The notes under the pieces are model-generated. The model searched no databases, was not told the origin of the DNA, and was given only the letters and a program-made list of their open reading frames with translations. Below, piece after piece: positions 1 through 7,531 of a stretch of 36,457 nt of DNA. Each line of letters starts with the position of its first letter. The first letter of the stretch is position 1. Location: the IMG/VR virus record IMGVR_UViG_3300028577_000004, positions 1-36,457 of that record; one strand, written 5' to 3'. This DNA is from a virus. The translations under genes and the position numbers were made by a program.

Positions 1-127
1 ATAACCGATCATTACGTTATTAGAACCAGTAATTAATCCAGTTCCTAGAGAAGAATTTTGCGCACCGTCTCTTCCAAGAATTGTATTATTTGACCCAGAA
101 GTAATCCGAAATGCAACCCCGTCTCCA
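1..127. repeat. Terminal direct repeat marking circular closure
   Basis: Bases 1-127 are identical to bases 36331-36457. An exact 127-base overlap at contig ends is what an assembler with word size 127 leaves on a circular or circularly permuted molecule, so I infer a closed genome of 36,330 bp. The fibre gene on the minus strand stays in frame through the junction, which supports a true join. It could instead be a real short terminal redundancy, but the length and the position inside a gene argue for the assembly explanation. Confidence 0.93.
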
Positions 128-1182
128 ACCGTCACATTTGAAACTCCAGTAGTCAATGCTGATATCGCTTGTGATCCAATTCCTACGTTACCAATTGCTG
201 CAACGTTCATGGTAAAATTGCCAGAATCAAGCCCAACGAATGTATTATATCCATTGGTTGAAGCAGGTACTCCAGGATAGTTGTGTATAAAATCACCTTC
301 AGTAGGGATAGACACAGCTATTAAACCACTCACATTTGCTACCCCATTATCACAAATAAGCACGTTATTTGACTCGATTCCGGTTAGGTTACTCCCAGCC
401 AAATTCCCTAGGAGACAATTTTTCACGCCGCTTGTTACGGCGGTACCTGTTGAAGAACCTACGAAAGTGTTAGATCCGGTACCAGATGTTAAAGCAACTC
501 CCGAAAGATACCCTAGACATACGTTATTGCTTGAATTAATTACTGCATGCCCAACTGATTTACCAAGAAAAACGTTATTGGTAGCTGTTAAGGTTAAATT
601 CCCAGCATTATTGCCAATAATAGTATTGTTATTCGCATCAGTTACATTGAGTAATACAGCATTAGCAGCGCCAGAAAATTTAACTGAACTACCAGAACCA
701 AGCGATGCATTATTTGCCCATATTGTTAAAGCACCCGCAGCCGTAGGAACCGCCGTTCCAGAATCAGTGAGAAATGTTTGCGATGCAATACCACCACCAA
801 CAAGAGAAGCTGTTAGTGTATGAGTTCCTGGAACACCAGTAATGGTTATACCGACGCCATCACCAACTACATTAACATTGCTTGCCCCATCAGGGCCTAC
901 CGCGCCACCACTGTTACCAGTTAATGTCTCTAAGTTTCCTCCACTTAAAGATACCCATGTCGCCTGGTTGCCCAAAAGAGCCACAAGCATATATATATCA
1001 TTAGCAGTTGGCGGCGTATTCGTTCCCGTATCAAGCCAAATTTGCCCCAAGGAGAAGTTTTTTGAGTCTGTCGGTGTTGGTGGTCGTGGTTTAGTTACAA
1101 AATCAGGTGGCTGAACGGCGTTAACCCCGGCGTAAGCCAGGGGGTCAAGACCGTTCAATCTCTGATTAATATTAAATGCCAT
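1..1182 (-). CDS. Tail fibre with S74 chaperone, N-terminal part (continues at 36330)
   Basis: This is the first 394 codons of a 577-residue tail fibre whose remainder lies at 36330-35779. The start is ATG at 1182, and I followed the minus-strand frame without a stop to base 1, where it enters the right-hand end in phase. The N-terminus (MAFNINQRLNGLDPLAYAG) resembles the short virion-attachment starts of the other fibres here. It is followed by a low-complexity shaft rich in N, T, G and S, with repeated turns of the type NN.(I/V/F)(I/L)G...G, as in beta-structured trimeric fibres. The C-terminal half carries the self-cleaving S74 domain. The role is probably host receptor binding. It lies downstream of the 69-residue membrane protein gene, two bases away. 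Confidence 0.9.
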   Translation of the reverse strand, partial: MAFNINQRLNGLDPLAYAGVNAVQPPDFVTKPRPPTPTDSKNFSLGQIWLDTGTNTPPTANDIYMLVALLGNQATWVSLSGGNLETLTGNSGGAVGPDGASNVNVVGDGVGITITGVPGTHTLTASLVGGGIASQTFLTDSGTAVPTAAGALTIWANNASLGSGSSVKFSGAANAVLLNVTDANNNTIIGNNAGNLTLTATNNVFLGKSVGHAVINSSNNVCLGYLSGVALTSGTGSNTFVGSSTGTAVTSGVKNCLLGNLAGSNLTGIESNNVLICDNGVANVSGLIAVSIPTEGDFIHNYPGVPASTNGYNTFVGLDSGNFTMNVAAIGNVGIGSQAISALTTGVSNVTVGDGVAFRITSGSNNTILGRDGAQNSSLGTGLITGSNNVMIGY

Positions 1183-1184
1183 CG

Positions 1185-1394
1185 TTATTCCTTTTTATCT
1201 GAGCTTGAAGAACTTGTAGTAGTAAGATCTTCTGGGCTCAAATCAATAGAGAGACCCGTTTCTTCTTTAATGACTTCTTCAGCTACCTGCTCAACAGGGT
1301 TATCATTTTTGAGCTTAAAGATGAATGTTGAAGCGAGTCCAACGATGACTGATCCTGTGATGATTATTATTTTAGCTATTAATGATATTGCCAT
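1185..1394 (-). CDS. Small single-span membrane protein
   Basis: This 69-residue protein has one hydrophobic segment (about residues 5-26, AKIIIITGSVIVGLASTFIF) followed by an acidic tail ending in a serine run and DKKE. It lies between two S74 tail-fibre genes in the same direction, 10 bases after the 390-residue fibre gene and two bases before the 577-residue fibre gene. One transmembrane segment with a charged cytoplasmic or periplasmic tail would fit a holin or a small virion or membrane accessory protein, but nothing in the sequence decides this. The function is unknown. Confidence 0.7.
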   Translation of the reverse strand: MAISLIAKIIIITGSVIVGLASTFIFKLKNDNPVEQVAEEVIKEETGLSIDLSPEDLTTTSSSSSDKKE

Positions 1395-1404
1395 TTTTAA
1401 TTCC

Positions 1405-2577
1405 TTAATTTCTTGATTCCAAAACTTCTATCCTTTTCAATGCCTTTTTCAATTCGGAAAGTAAAAATATAGGTAATTCTTGATATTTAATTGTTTCAGG
1501 AAGACCTTCTTCATTCCGTACCACTAATTGAGGAAGTATTTTTTCTACATCTTCCGCAATCAACCCATAAGAAATCTCTGATGCTGAACGATTTTTATAA
1601 TTAAATTGAACAGGATTAAGATCCATAACCGCAGAACTATCAAATTCTTTTACGTTATCTTTATATCTTATAGATGAACTTACCGTGCCAAGTTGTCCCG
1701 CTGAATCAATGAGCACAGCAATAGCATCATTGTTTACGGTAGTAATCCCCCTGATGCCCGAAATAAATGTTTTATTTATTTCACCGTTTCCAGTTCCGGT
1801 TCCTTTTGCCAAACGCATGAGGTTAGATTCACCAGTAGTTCCCTCGTTATCATGCCCTATCAAAATATTTGAAGATTCACTTGATGTGTATTGATATCCC
1901 GCTGCAAAACCTAAAAGTTGGTTAAACGACCCTGTCGTTATACGATTACCTGCAATATTGGAAAATGCATTATTAAAAGTTCCGGTTGTTAAACTTTGAA
2001 GAGCGCCCTCGCAAGCGGCAAAATTACCAACCCCAGAGACGATAGCTGTTAAAGTATTTCTTCCTATAGCAGCGTTACTAGTTCCTACGCTTGTTGCATT
2101 CCCTGATCCTTGACCAACAAAAACGTTACCATTAGCATCGGTAGTATTTAAAGTTAAAGTTGTTCCTGTTCCAGAAAATTTAATTGTACCACCAGCATTT
2201 GTCGCTCCGTTACCTTTTATGGTTACTGTTGTTCCAGTAACAGATCCCGTGTCTCCGTTGATAGTAGAAATTCCGGTAGCGGTAGCATTTTGAAATGTAG
2301 GAGCAACACCAGCACCATTAGAAGTAAGAACTTGAGTCGCAGTACCAACAGCTGCTGTAACGAGTCGAGTACCATCAAAATAAACAACTCCATTAGTATT
2401 CACCATAGAAGTTGCGTTAGTACCACCATTAGCTATAACGACAGGTACTGTTAATGCTACTGACCCTGTATCTGTAATTGGATTGGGAGTTAATGTTATT
2501 CCAGTGCCAGAAGTGATAGAAGTAACGGAACCAGCTCCAGGCCCAGAAAGAGGTATGTATTTTCCTGCTTGTGACAT
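1405..2577 (-). CDS. Tail fibre with C-terminal S74 intramolecular chaperone
   Basis: This is a 390-residue fibre protein. Residues 1-75 (MSQAGKYIPLSGPGAG, then GTGIT and LTVPVVIANGGTNAT) match the N-terminus of the fibre at 3246-3947 and probably bind the virion. The middle has TDANGN and G.G.GNAT-type beta repeats. From about residue 300 the S74 peptidase/chaperone domain begins at SSSIRYKDN. Its Ser and Lys (SxRxxK) are the family's self-cleavage dyad, and GLIAEDVEKILPQLV is the typical core. S74 domains assist trimer folding and then cleave themselves off. The start codon overlaps the upstream stop as TAATG at 2577, suggesting translational coupling to the 115-residue protein before it. 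Confidence 0.9.
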   Translation of the reverse strand: MSQAGKYIPLSGPGAGSVTSITSGTGITLTPNPITDTGSVALTVPVVIANGGTNATSMVNTNGVVYFDGTRLVTAAVGTATQVLTSNGAGVAPTFQNATATGISTINGDTGSVTGTTVTIKGNGATNAGGTIKFSGTGTTLTLNTTDANGNVFVGQGSGNATSVGTSNAAIGRNTLTAIVSGVGNFAACEGALQSLTTGTFNNAFSNIAGNRITTGSFNQLLGFAAGYQYTSSESSNILIGHDNEGTTGESNLMRLAKGTGTGNGEINKTFISGIRGITTVNNDAIAVLIDSAGQLGTVSSSIRYKDNVKEFDSSAVMDLNPVQFNYKNRSASEISYGLIAEDVEKILPQLVVRNEEGLPETIKYQELPIFLLSELKKALKRIEVLESRN

Positions 2578-2924
2578 TATACAACTCCTGTACCATAAAA
2601 GGTTGTAAGATAAACAGATCCCAGTGTTGGCGCTCCTTTTACATAAATCCGTTGCCCTTGAGCTACGGCAAATGAACCGCCCGTATCAGTTTTATTTGTT
2701 GTTACATCAAGAAGCAAAAATGCCCTAGATGGGATAACAAAATGGTCACTGAGTCCATCGAAACTAAATGTTAATAAAACATCAGTATCGTTTACTAAAT
2801 ATACAATTCTTGCAGGATTCGCATTTCCCGATCCTATTCCTGCATACGTTCCTGAAATTGATCCAAAAGCAAGTGACCGTAGTAATTCTGGATAGACCCG
2901 TACGGCTAAATTTTGTGCTGACAT
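2577..2924 (-). CDS. Small fibre-associated protein, copy B
   Basis: This 115-residue protein is clearly a paralogue of the 112-residue product of 3947-4285. Aligned features include a G(T/A)Y near the start of the shared part, a central (V/M).FIPS(R/K) block, D(V/L).TNK and AQG..(I/F)Y.KGA. Both copies sit directly before a fibre gene with a matching N-terminus and share its TAATG stop-start overlap. The family is mostly beta-structure by appearance and has no transmembrane segment. I do not recognise a named family. Context suggests a fibre-adaptor or baseplate decoration protein, one per fibre. Confidence 0.8.
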   Translation of the reverse strand: MSAQNLAVRVYPELLRSLAFGSISGTYAGIGSGNANPARIVYLVNDTDVLLTFSFDGLSDHFVIPSRAFLLLDVTTNKTDTGGSFAVAQGQRIYVKGAPTLGSVYLTTFYGTGVV

Positions 2925-2935
2925 AAATTCTCCTT

Positions 2936-3232
2936 TTATGATAATAATTCGAGATCTCGCGCTGCACGATCTTTATAGTTAGGTTGAGAAAATACTAATG
3001 ATGCATATTCGTCTTTATCTATGGGGATCATAGTTATTCCATTAGCTGCAAGCTTAGCATCCCATTCATTCTTAAGTTCATTAAAACATTGTTCATATTT
3101 CTGCATCATAATCCATTGAAGTCTACGCCCCAAATCATTACCAAGTGAACTCGATGCAATGTTATTCTTTATCACTTGTTCTTGAACGGGAGATATAGTG
3201 AAAAGTTCCACATCATTAACTGATATCTTCAT
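2936..3232 (-). CDS. Hypothetical phage protein (98 aa)
   Basis: This 98-residue protein has an N-terminal beta-like segment (MKISVNDVELFTISP) followed by a predicted helical region with QWIMMQKYEQCFNELKNEWDAKL. It lies between the two fibre cassettes and is read in the same direction, with an AAGGAGA ribosome site just before the ATG at 3232. No signal peptide, membrane segment or catalytic motif is visible. Position alone suggests a role in tail-fibre assembly. I do not assign a function. Confidence 0.7.
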   Translation of the reverse strand: MKISVNDVELFTISPVQEQVIKNNIASSSLGNDLGRRLQWIMMQKYEQCFNELKNEWDAKLAANGITMIPIDKDEYASLVFSQPNYKDRAARDLELLS

Positions 3233-3245
3233 ACGATCTCCTTTT

Positions 3246-3947
3246 TTAACAGACTAAATATCCATAAAAGAAACTATACGATGCACCATTTTGTATATTA
3301 ACACCTTTGGTAGTGTTATACACTTGAACGGTTACATATGCCGTATCTCCCGCAGCCATATTAGCTAATACACTAAAATATTGAATCAATGGTCCAGTCC
3401 CACTTGCCTGCATCGTAAAAGGATTGCAGAAAGTATAATATGGCTGAGCAGTTGTTACTAACGTCATAGTTAAAGAGTTATTAACGGCTACGATACCATT
3501 GAGATACACATTGAATCCGAATGCATATATTCCCGTAACCGGAGCAGTAAATGTATTCGTTACTGTATTAAAAGAAGTAGATCTATCAAATACTTTTGTA
3601 TCATACGCAACTTTTACTATCGTTCCATCCCCCGTAGCAGCTAATTGAGCCGTGGATTGATAAGCACGAAATGCCGGTTGTGAAGTATTGGTATAAATAC
3701 CAGCACTACTCAATTGAGGACCAGCATAATTTACCAGTCGAGTTCCGTTATAGGTTACTATTCCGTTAGATTGTGTAAATGTAGTAGCGTTCGTACCACC
3801 ATTGGCTATAACAACAGGTACCGTTAGATTTACGGTAGGATTTACTGTTGAAGTGCCAGTGATTGTAATACCCGTTCCACCACTAACTGAAGTAACTGTA
3901 CCAGATCCAGGGCCAGAAGTAGGTATTAAATTTATCGCTTGTGACAT
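3246..3947 (-). CDS. Tail fibre with C1q/TNF-like C-terminal domain
   Basis: This 233-residue fibre shares its first 75 residues or so with the fibre at 1405-2577 (MSQA...IP.SGPG.G.VTS, LTVPVVIANGGTNAT, NGTRLV). The C-terminal 140 residues instead look like a C1q/TNF jelly roll: PAFRAYQST, a VAYDTKVFDRSTSFN segment, then FTAPVTGIYAFGFNVYLNG, and a final strand ending FFYGYLVC. In C1q-like phage proteins this domain forms trimeric heads that bind surface ligands. The start overlaps the upstream stop as TAATG at 3947. The gene is followed by an AAGGAG site for the 98-residue gene. Confidence 0.87.
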   Translation of the reverse strand: MSQAINLIPTSGPGSGTVTSVSGGTGITITGTSTVNPTVNLTVPVVIANGGTNATTFTQSNGIVTYNGTRLVNYAGPQLSSAGIYTNTSQPAFRAYQSTAQLAATGDGTIVKVAYDTKVFDRSTSFNTVTNTFTAPVTGIYAFGFNVYLNGIVAVNNSLTMTLVTTAQPYYTFCNPFTMQASGTGPLIQYFSVLANMAAGDTAYVTVQVYNTTKGVNIQNGASYSFFYGYLVC

Positions 3948-4285
3948 TATTGTCCCCTTGGTTGATACAATCCAACAAGCTTAATTAATCCAACGCCAGC
4001 GGCTCCTTTTGCATAGAAGATGGTTCCCTGCGCCAAGGTACACATTTCGTTATTAGGCTGCTTATTTGTTTGGAGGTCGTATAAAACGGCACTTTTTGAA
4101 GGGATGAAATCCATATCAGTAACACCATTAAGTGATATAGTCACATCAACCGTTGAATTGTTGATGATCTTATATATAAAACAGGGCTGAGGAGTTCCCG
4201 TATTTATGGCTTGATACGCTCCAGTGAACGCGGCAGAATCTAAGCCGGTCAAAGGGATATAGTACATAGAATTTTTTACGGACAT
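3947..4285 (-). CDS. Small fibre-associated protein, copy A
   Basis: This 112-residue protein is a paralogue of the 115-residue product at 2577-2924 and immediately precedes the C1q-type fibre, to which it is coupled by a TAATG overlap. Shared marks are FTGAYQAI versus ISGTYAGI, DFIPSKSAVLYDLQTNK versus FVIPSRAFLLLDVTTNK, and AQGTIFYAKGA versus AQGQRIYVKGA. The pairing of a small protein with a fibre occurs twice in the array. This suggests that the small protein belongs functionally to the fibre (adaptor, cap or assembly factor), but this is inference. Confidence 0.8.
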   Translation of the reverse strand: MSVKNSMYYIPLTGLDSAAFTGAYQAINTGTPQPCFIYKIINNSTVDVTISLNGVTDMDFIPSKSAVLYDLQTNKQPNNEMCTLAQGTIFYAKGAAGVGLIKLVGLYQPRGQ

Positions 4286-4305
4286 TAGCTACTCTCCTTT
4301 AATGA

Positions 4306-4524
4306 TTAAGCGTTTACGATTTCAGCTTCAACGGGAGCAGCTTCTTGTTCTGCTTTACGTTTTGCCTCTTCTTCTTCACGCAATTTCTTGAGTTCAACAA
4401 AATCTTGTTTGAATTGCTCAAGAACGTCCATCACTTCCTCAAATGTTGCAGCGCCAGACATAAACTGGAATACTTTACCATCTTTTTCTATTGAGAAGAT
4501 GCTTACTAAATGTTGTGACATCAT
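4306..4524 (-). CDS. Small acidic coiled-coil protein
   Basis: I place the start at the ATG at 4524, because an AAAGGA ribosome site lies six bases before it. An in-frame TTG two codons upstream is less likely. The 72-residue product begins MMSQHLVSIFSIEKDGKVF and continues into a charged heptad-like helix (FKQDFVELKKLREEEEAKRKAEQ) with an acidic end. It sits immediately after a strong terminator and before the first fibre cassette. The composition fits a small assembly chaperone or linker for fibres. No family is recognised. Confidence 0.7.
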   Translation of the reverse strand: MMSQHLVSIFSIEKDGKVFQFMSGAATFEEVMDVLEQFKQDFVELKKLREEEEAKRKAEQEAAPVEAEIVNA

Positions 4525-4549
4525 AGCCAATCCTTTGAAGTTATATGTT

Positions 4550-4592
4550 TAAAAAATTCCCCCAAAAACATACCAAATATCTTGGGGGAATT
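4550..4592 (-). terminator. Rho-independent terminator after the first fibre gene
   Basis: An 11-bp perfect stem (AATTCCCCCAA at 4555-4565 with TTGGGGGAATT at 4582-4592) is followed on the minus strand by six T residues (4556-4551, partly inside the stem base). It lies between the 369-residue fibre gene (ends 4616) and the coiled-coil gene (starts 4524), so it should end or attenuate transcription of the 5.7 kb fibre gene. No obvious new promoter is visible between it and 4524, so partial read-through may feed the fibre array. Confidence 0.85.
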
Positions 4593-4615
4593 GAATTGGA
4601 AGAAATTTGAGTTCG

Positions 4616-5725
4616 TTAATTTACCCAGAACGATACTTGAACATTTCCATTAAGAGCCGCCGCTCCATTATTTTTTAATATAATGGTACATACTCCAGCA
4701 GAAGGAAGCACTCGTTGCAACGTCATTTGAGCATCATTACTACCAAGATTACTTACCGTTAAGAATATGCTTGATGTCGCTGAAATTAATACGTTGTTAA
4801 GCGTTATTGTTTCGTTAGCTCCTGAAGCGGTAGTAAGTCCCGTATATATTGCTTGTCCAACACGAACGTTGTTTACTACAAGTCCGCCTGCTGCTGATGC
4901 ATTAACAAAAGGCACGCTTACAAGACCAGACGTGCTGGAACCTATGACAATGATACCGGTAGTCATTGCAGAACCCATAGTTATAGATCCGGCAGTTTGT
5001 GTAGTCCCGATTGAGATGGCATTCGCCGCTGAACCTGTTGCAATGTTTACGGTTTTAATACCAGTACCACCAGTACCTAAATTAACCGTTTGAGCGCCAG
5101 TTCCACCACCAACAGTTATAGTTCCCGTCTGAAGTCCTGTTCCACCGATAGAGATCGTTCCCGTTGTCATACCAGCACCCACGTTAACTGCACCAGCAAC
5201 CTGAGCGTTGGCTATATTAACGGTAGATGCGCCTGCACCTGCTGCTACATTTACTATATTAGTACCCGATGAAGATCCTAAAGTAATGGTTCCTGTTTGA
5301 CCTGTTCCGCCGATAGTAATCGTTCCAGCAACAGCGGAAGCGCCTACAGAATATGTTGAAGCAGCAACACCATCTACACTGAAATTACCTGTTCCTACGA
5401 GCAATGAAAGAGATGTGGCTCCTAAAATATTCCCAAAAGTGTTAACTGTTCCTGTTCCTGTAGCAAGAGTAGTATCCGCTGAAGAAGTGAGTGTTGAAAA
5501 TACACCTGCTCCACCAGAAACAGTAAGAAGTTCCCATACTGCTGCATTATTAACGATGCTGGTAAGAATATAAGGTGCATTGAGAGCAGAATATATCCAT
5601 AACTGACCAACAGGGAATCCCTTGTCGGCAGCTATTGGTGCTCTATTTGCTTTTATTGGGAACGGAGCCAGATTTGGCAACGCATCGGTTAATCCATAAC
5701 CAACTCTATTAATATATTGAGCCAT
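4616..5725 (-). CDS. Tail fibre or spike with repeated Gly/Thr beta motif
   Basis: This 369-residue protein has a distinct N-terminal part (MAQYINRVGYGLTDALPNL, then GQLWIYSALNAPYILTSI) that resembles the attachment part of other fibres here. It is followed from about residue 130 to 280 by many near-repeats of the form TGTITIGGTG, VNIA and TGTISIGGTGLQTG, typical of triple-stranded beta-helical shafts. The C-terminus (about residues 290-369) is a non-repetitive beta-rich head ending VQVSFWVN. No S74 or C1q domain is present. It is the first gene of the fibre array and is followed by a terminator. The likely role is host attachment. Confidence 0.85.
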   Translation of the reverse strand: MAQYINRVGYGLTDALPNLAPFPIKANRAPIAADKGFPVGQLWIYSALNAPYILTSIVNNAAVWELLTVSGGAGVFSTLTSSADTTLATGTGTVNTFGNILGATSLSLLVGTGNFSVDGVAASTYSVGASAVAGTITIGGTGQTGTITLGSSSGTNIVNVAAGAGASTVNIANAQVAGAVNVGAGMTTGTISIGGTGLQTGTITVGGGTGAQTVNLGTGGTGIKTVNIATGSAANAISIGTTQTAGSITMGSAMTTGIIVIGSSTSGLVSVPFVNASAAGGLVVNNVRVGQAIYTGLTTASGANETITLNNVLISATSSIFLTVSNLGSNDAQMTLQRVLPSAGVCTIILKNNGAAALNGNVQVSFWVN

Positions 5726-5802
5726 TAGTATCTCCTTAAATGGACATTAAATTATTTACTCAGCCAAAGAAAACATTCTTTAGTAAAAGTTGCAAGATAA
5801 AT

Positions 5803-5831
5803 TTGACATTATGTATAAATGTACGTATCAT
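5803..5831 (+). promoter_or_regulatory. Consensus sigma70-type promoter for the 5.9-6.3 kb island
   Basis: TTGACA at 5803-5808 is followed after exactly 17 bases by TATCAT at 5826-5831. The predicted transcript start is near 5838, 21 bases before the ATG at 5859. This excludes the upstream in-frame ATGs at 5790 and 5811 as starts of the first gene. It is one of the best promoter matches in the genome and fires against the surrounding late genes. Confidence 0.75.
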
Positions 5832-5858
5832 AGTTTCTATATGAAAGAAAGGAAGAGA

Positions 5859-6029
5859 ATGAAAGATAAACATGGAAATGAATTGAAAAGATTGATTGTC
5901 GATCTGAATATTAATATTCATTGCGAAATAAAGAAAAGAGCTTCTCAAAAGAATATGACTATAAAAGCATGGATTGAAAAAGCGATTATGGAACAAATAA
6001 GAAAAGAAATAGACTTAGGATGGAAATGA
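5859..6029 (+). CDS. Ribbon-helix-helix (Arc/CopG-like) DNA-binding protein
   Basis: I choose the ATG at 5859 because an AAGGAAG ribosome site sits just before it and because upstream ATGs precede the predicted transcript start. The 56-residue product has the ribbon-helix-helix layout: a beta strand KRLIVDLNINI near residues 10-20, then helix HCEIKKRASQKN, then MTIKAWIEKAIMEQIRKE. Such proteins are dimeric repressors that bind operator DNA with the strand. It heads a three-gene plus-strand unit inside a minus-strand late region and overlaps the next gene as ATGA. It may autoregulate the unit or control neighbouring late genes. Confidence 0.82.
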   Translation: MKDKHGNELKRLIVDLNINIHCEIKKRASQKNMTIKAWIEKAIMEQIRKEIDLGWK

Positions 6030-6247
6030 AAAGAGCTTCAGCCAAAGAGACACGAGAGGCAATATTGAATTTCTTAAAAAAAGACAACGCAACAATTGAT
6101 GAGCACAATGAAGGTTGTTCTGTTTTTAAAGAAGGTATGGATGATGGATTAGCCGATTGTTCATGTTTTTGTGAAACAGAATGCCTGCATGAAGACGGTC
6201 ATTGCACCAATTGTCACGATGATTGTAATTGTTTTTTAGGAGAATAA
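6026..6247 (+). CDS. Small Cys-rich protein (possible metal binding)
   Basis: The ATG at 6026 overlaps the preceding stop (ATGA), so I prefer it to the ATG at 6020. The 73-residue product has a helical N-terminal half (REAILNFLKKDNATIDEHN) and a C-terminal half dense in Cys and His: C-S-C-F-C-E-T-E-C-L-H, then GHCTNCHDDCNCFLGE. Spacing such as CxCxCxxxC and CxxCxxxCxC fits zinc or iron-sulphur cluster binding rather than a standard zinc finger. It is the second gene of the plus-strand island. The function is unknown. Confidence 0.75.
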   Translation: MKRASAKETREAILNFLKKDNATIDEHNEGCSVFKEGMDDGLADCSCFCETECLHEDGHCTNCHDDCNCFLGE

Positions 6248-6250
6248 TAA

Positions 6251-6328
6251 ATGAATCCTATTGATGCAATAGTTTACTTTCTTTTCATTTGCTATTTCGT
6301 TTATTATAACCAAAAATCAGTCGATTAA
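6251..6328 (+). CDS. 25-residue membrane micropeptide
   Basis: The ATG at 6251 is preceded by GGAGAATAATAA, a good ribosome site that overlaps the end of the Cys-rich gene. It encodes MNPIDAIVYFLFICYFVYYN plus QKSVD: a single hydrophobic span with a polar C-terminus. Its last 12 bases overlap the end of the convergent gene at 6317. The ribosome site, tight spacing and clean membrane-peptide composition support it as a real gene. It could be toxin-like, holin-modulating or a membrane anchor. I cannot decide. Confidence 0.55.
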   Translation: MNPIDAIVYFLFICYFVYYNQKSVD

Positions 6329-7531
6329 TTCGTATTCTTTATCATCGAGCAATTCGAATTCTTTAGCTACACCATTTAACTTAGCAATATCCTTGGTAAG
6401 ATTGGTAGCATTTCCCGCAAAGGCATCTTTTAAGATGTTTATATAGAATTCTTTTCCCGTTGATGTGCCCAAGAATTTACGTAATCTATTCCCTTCGGAA
6501 ACACCTTTATAAATCCCCGCTCCAGCAGCAACGGCGGGTAATTTACCGGTAGCGTATGTTCCTACACCTAGTAATCCTTTTACGAGTGGTGATAAAGCGA
6601 CTCCAGAAGGCATATGTTTCTTTATAAACTTTGTAGCCCTATCCGATTCTAAAAAAGAACTATAAATATCATCCGCTTGTTCAAGCATTTTGTAATTTGG
6701 ACCTATAGCTTTTAAAGTATCTTTTTCAACTGAAATAATATCATGCAATACTTGTCTTTCAGCCTTGCTAGCGTCAGAGAAATGAAGATTGGCGTCCTTT
6801 TTTAATTCCCACAATCTTCCTGCATCAATCTTATCTCCTTCAATAGCGCTTTCAATTGCCAATAATCTTTCACGTGCAAAATTCTTTGCAGGAGAATCGC
6901 CTTTAGTGTATTTATCATAAATACTTTCAATCTTTTCTCTTAAAGGAGCGGCCGGAATCTTTTTGCCTTTAGCTAATTTGCCAAACTCATCGTAGTTTTT
7001 TTCATATACTTTTTTCAATTCGCCTTTACGGAAACCTAGCACTCCACCCATAACACCAGCTGTTTTTGCTATTGCCTGCGTTAAATCAGAACCGCCTAAT
7101 CCCTGAGCTATAGTTTGTGCAATCTCTCCACCCAAAGATCCTTTTAATGCGGTGGTAAATTTTGCTCCTTTACCTAAAGGACCTAATGGAGTCATTAATG
7201 AAGTAATTGTTTCAACAGCGCTATCATATTTCTTGCCCCATTCAGTTGTTGGCTCTAATTCAGGTCCAGTTAATCTCTGCGTTGCAGAACGTAACTGCTC
7301 CGTGGTAGGTAAACTAACGGGTAATTTCTGTTGGAGTTCTTCATATGTCGGAATAGGTTGCTGATCACCAATGGCCTTACCAACATAATTAAGAGCGCCT
7401 AACCCAGTAGATAATATATTGCCAGGAAGACCAGCCACTGTCTCAAATGTTCTTGCCCCAGTTCTAAGTAGTCCCTTTGCAGCTTGCTTACCTAAAGACT
7501 CTGGTTCATTATCGAGTAATTCATATTCCAT
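6317..7531 (-). CDS. Probable DNA-ejection / internal virion protein (404 aa)
   Basis: This 404-residue protein combines Gly/Ala-rich hydrophobic helices (GPLGKGAKFTTALKGSLGG, MGGVLGFRKG, and near the end GLLGVGTYATGKLPAVAAGAG) with a charged helical middle (residues about 175-300). This is the usual composition of podovirus ejection proteins, which are carried in the capsid and form a channel through the envelope. It is coupled by TAATG at 7531 to the Gln-rich 381-residue gene. Both ends carry a similar acidic motif: YELLDNEPE at residues 3-11, and FELLDDKEYELID at the C-terminus. I infer the role from composition and position, not from a recognised domain. Confidence 0.65.
   Translation of the reverse strand: MEYELLDNEPESLGKQAAKGLLRTGARTFETVAGLPGNILSTGLGALNYVGKAIGDQQPIPTYEELQQKLPVSLPTTEQLRSATQRLTGPELEPTTEWGKKYDSAVETITSLMTPLGPLGKGAKFTTALKGSLGGEIAQTIAQGLGGSDLTQAIAKTAGVMGGVLGFRKGELKKVYEKNYDEFGKLAKGKKIPAAPLREKIESIYDKYTKGDSPAKNFARERLLAIESAIEGDKIDAGRLWELKKDANLHFSDASKAERQVLHDIISVEKDTLKAIGPNYKMLEQADDIYSSFLESDRATKFIKKHMPSGVALSPLVKGLLGVGTYATGKLPAVAAGAGIYKGVSEGNRLRKFLGTSTGKEFYINILKDAFAGNATNLTKDIAKLNGVAKEFELLDDKEYELID

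Noticed and set aside
281-1114. Two long plus-strand open frames (180 and 90 residues)
   Set aside because: They are antisense to the fibre gene that reads 1182 to 1 and on to 35779. Their Pro/Val-rich composition mirrors the Gly/Asn-rich fibre repeats, and they have no ribosome sites.
4767-5272. Plus-strand frames (108 and 60 residues) opposite the 369-residue fibre
   Set aside because: They are antisense reflections of the Gly/Thr repeats. They have no ribosome sites or plausible protein composition.
5790-5858. Longer N-terminus for the ribbon-helix-helix protein
   Set aside because: The ATGs at 5790 and 5811 lie before the predicted transcript start and have no ribosome site. The ATG at 5859 has a good one.
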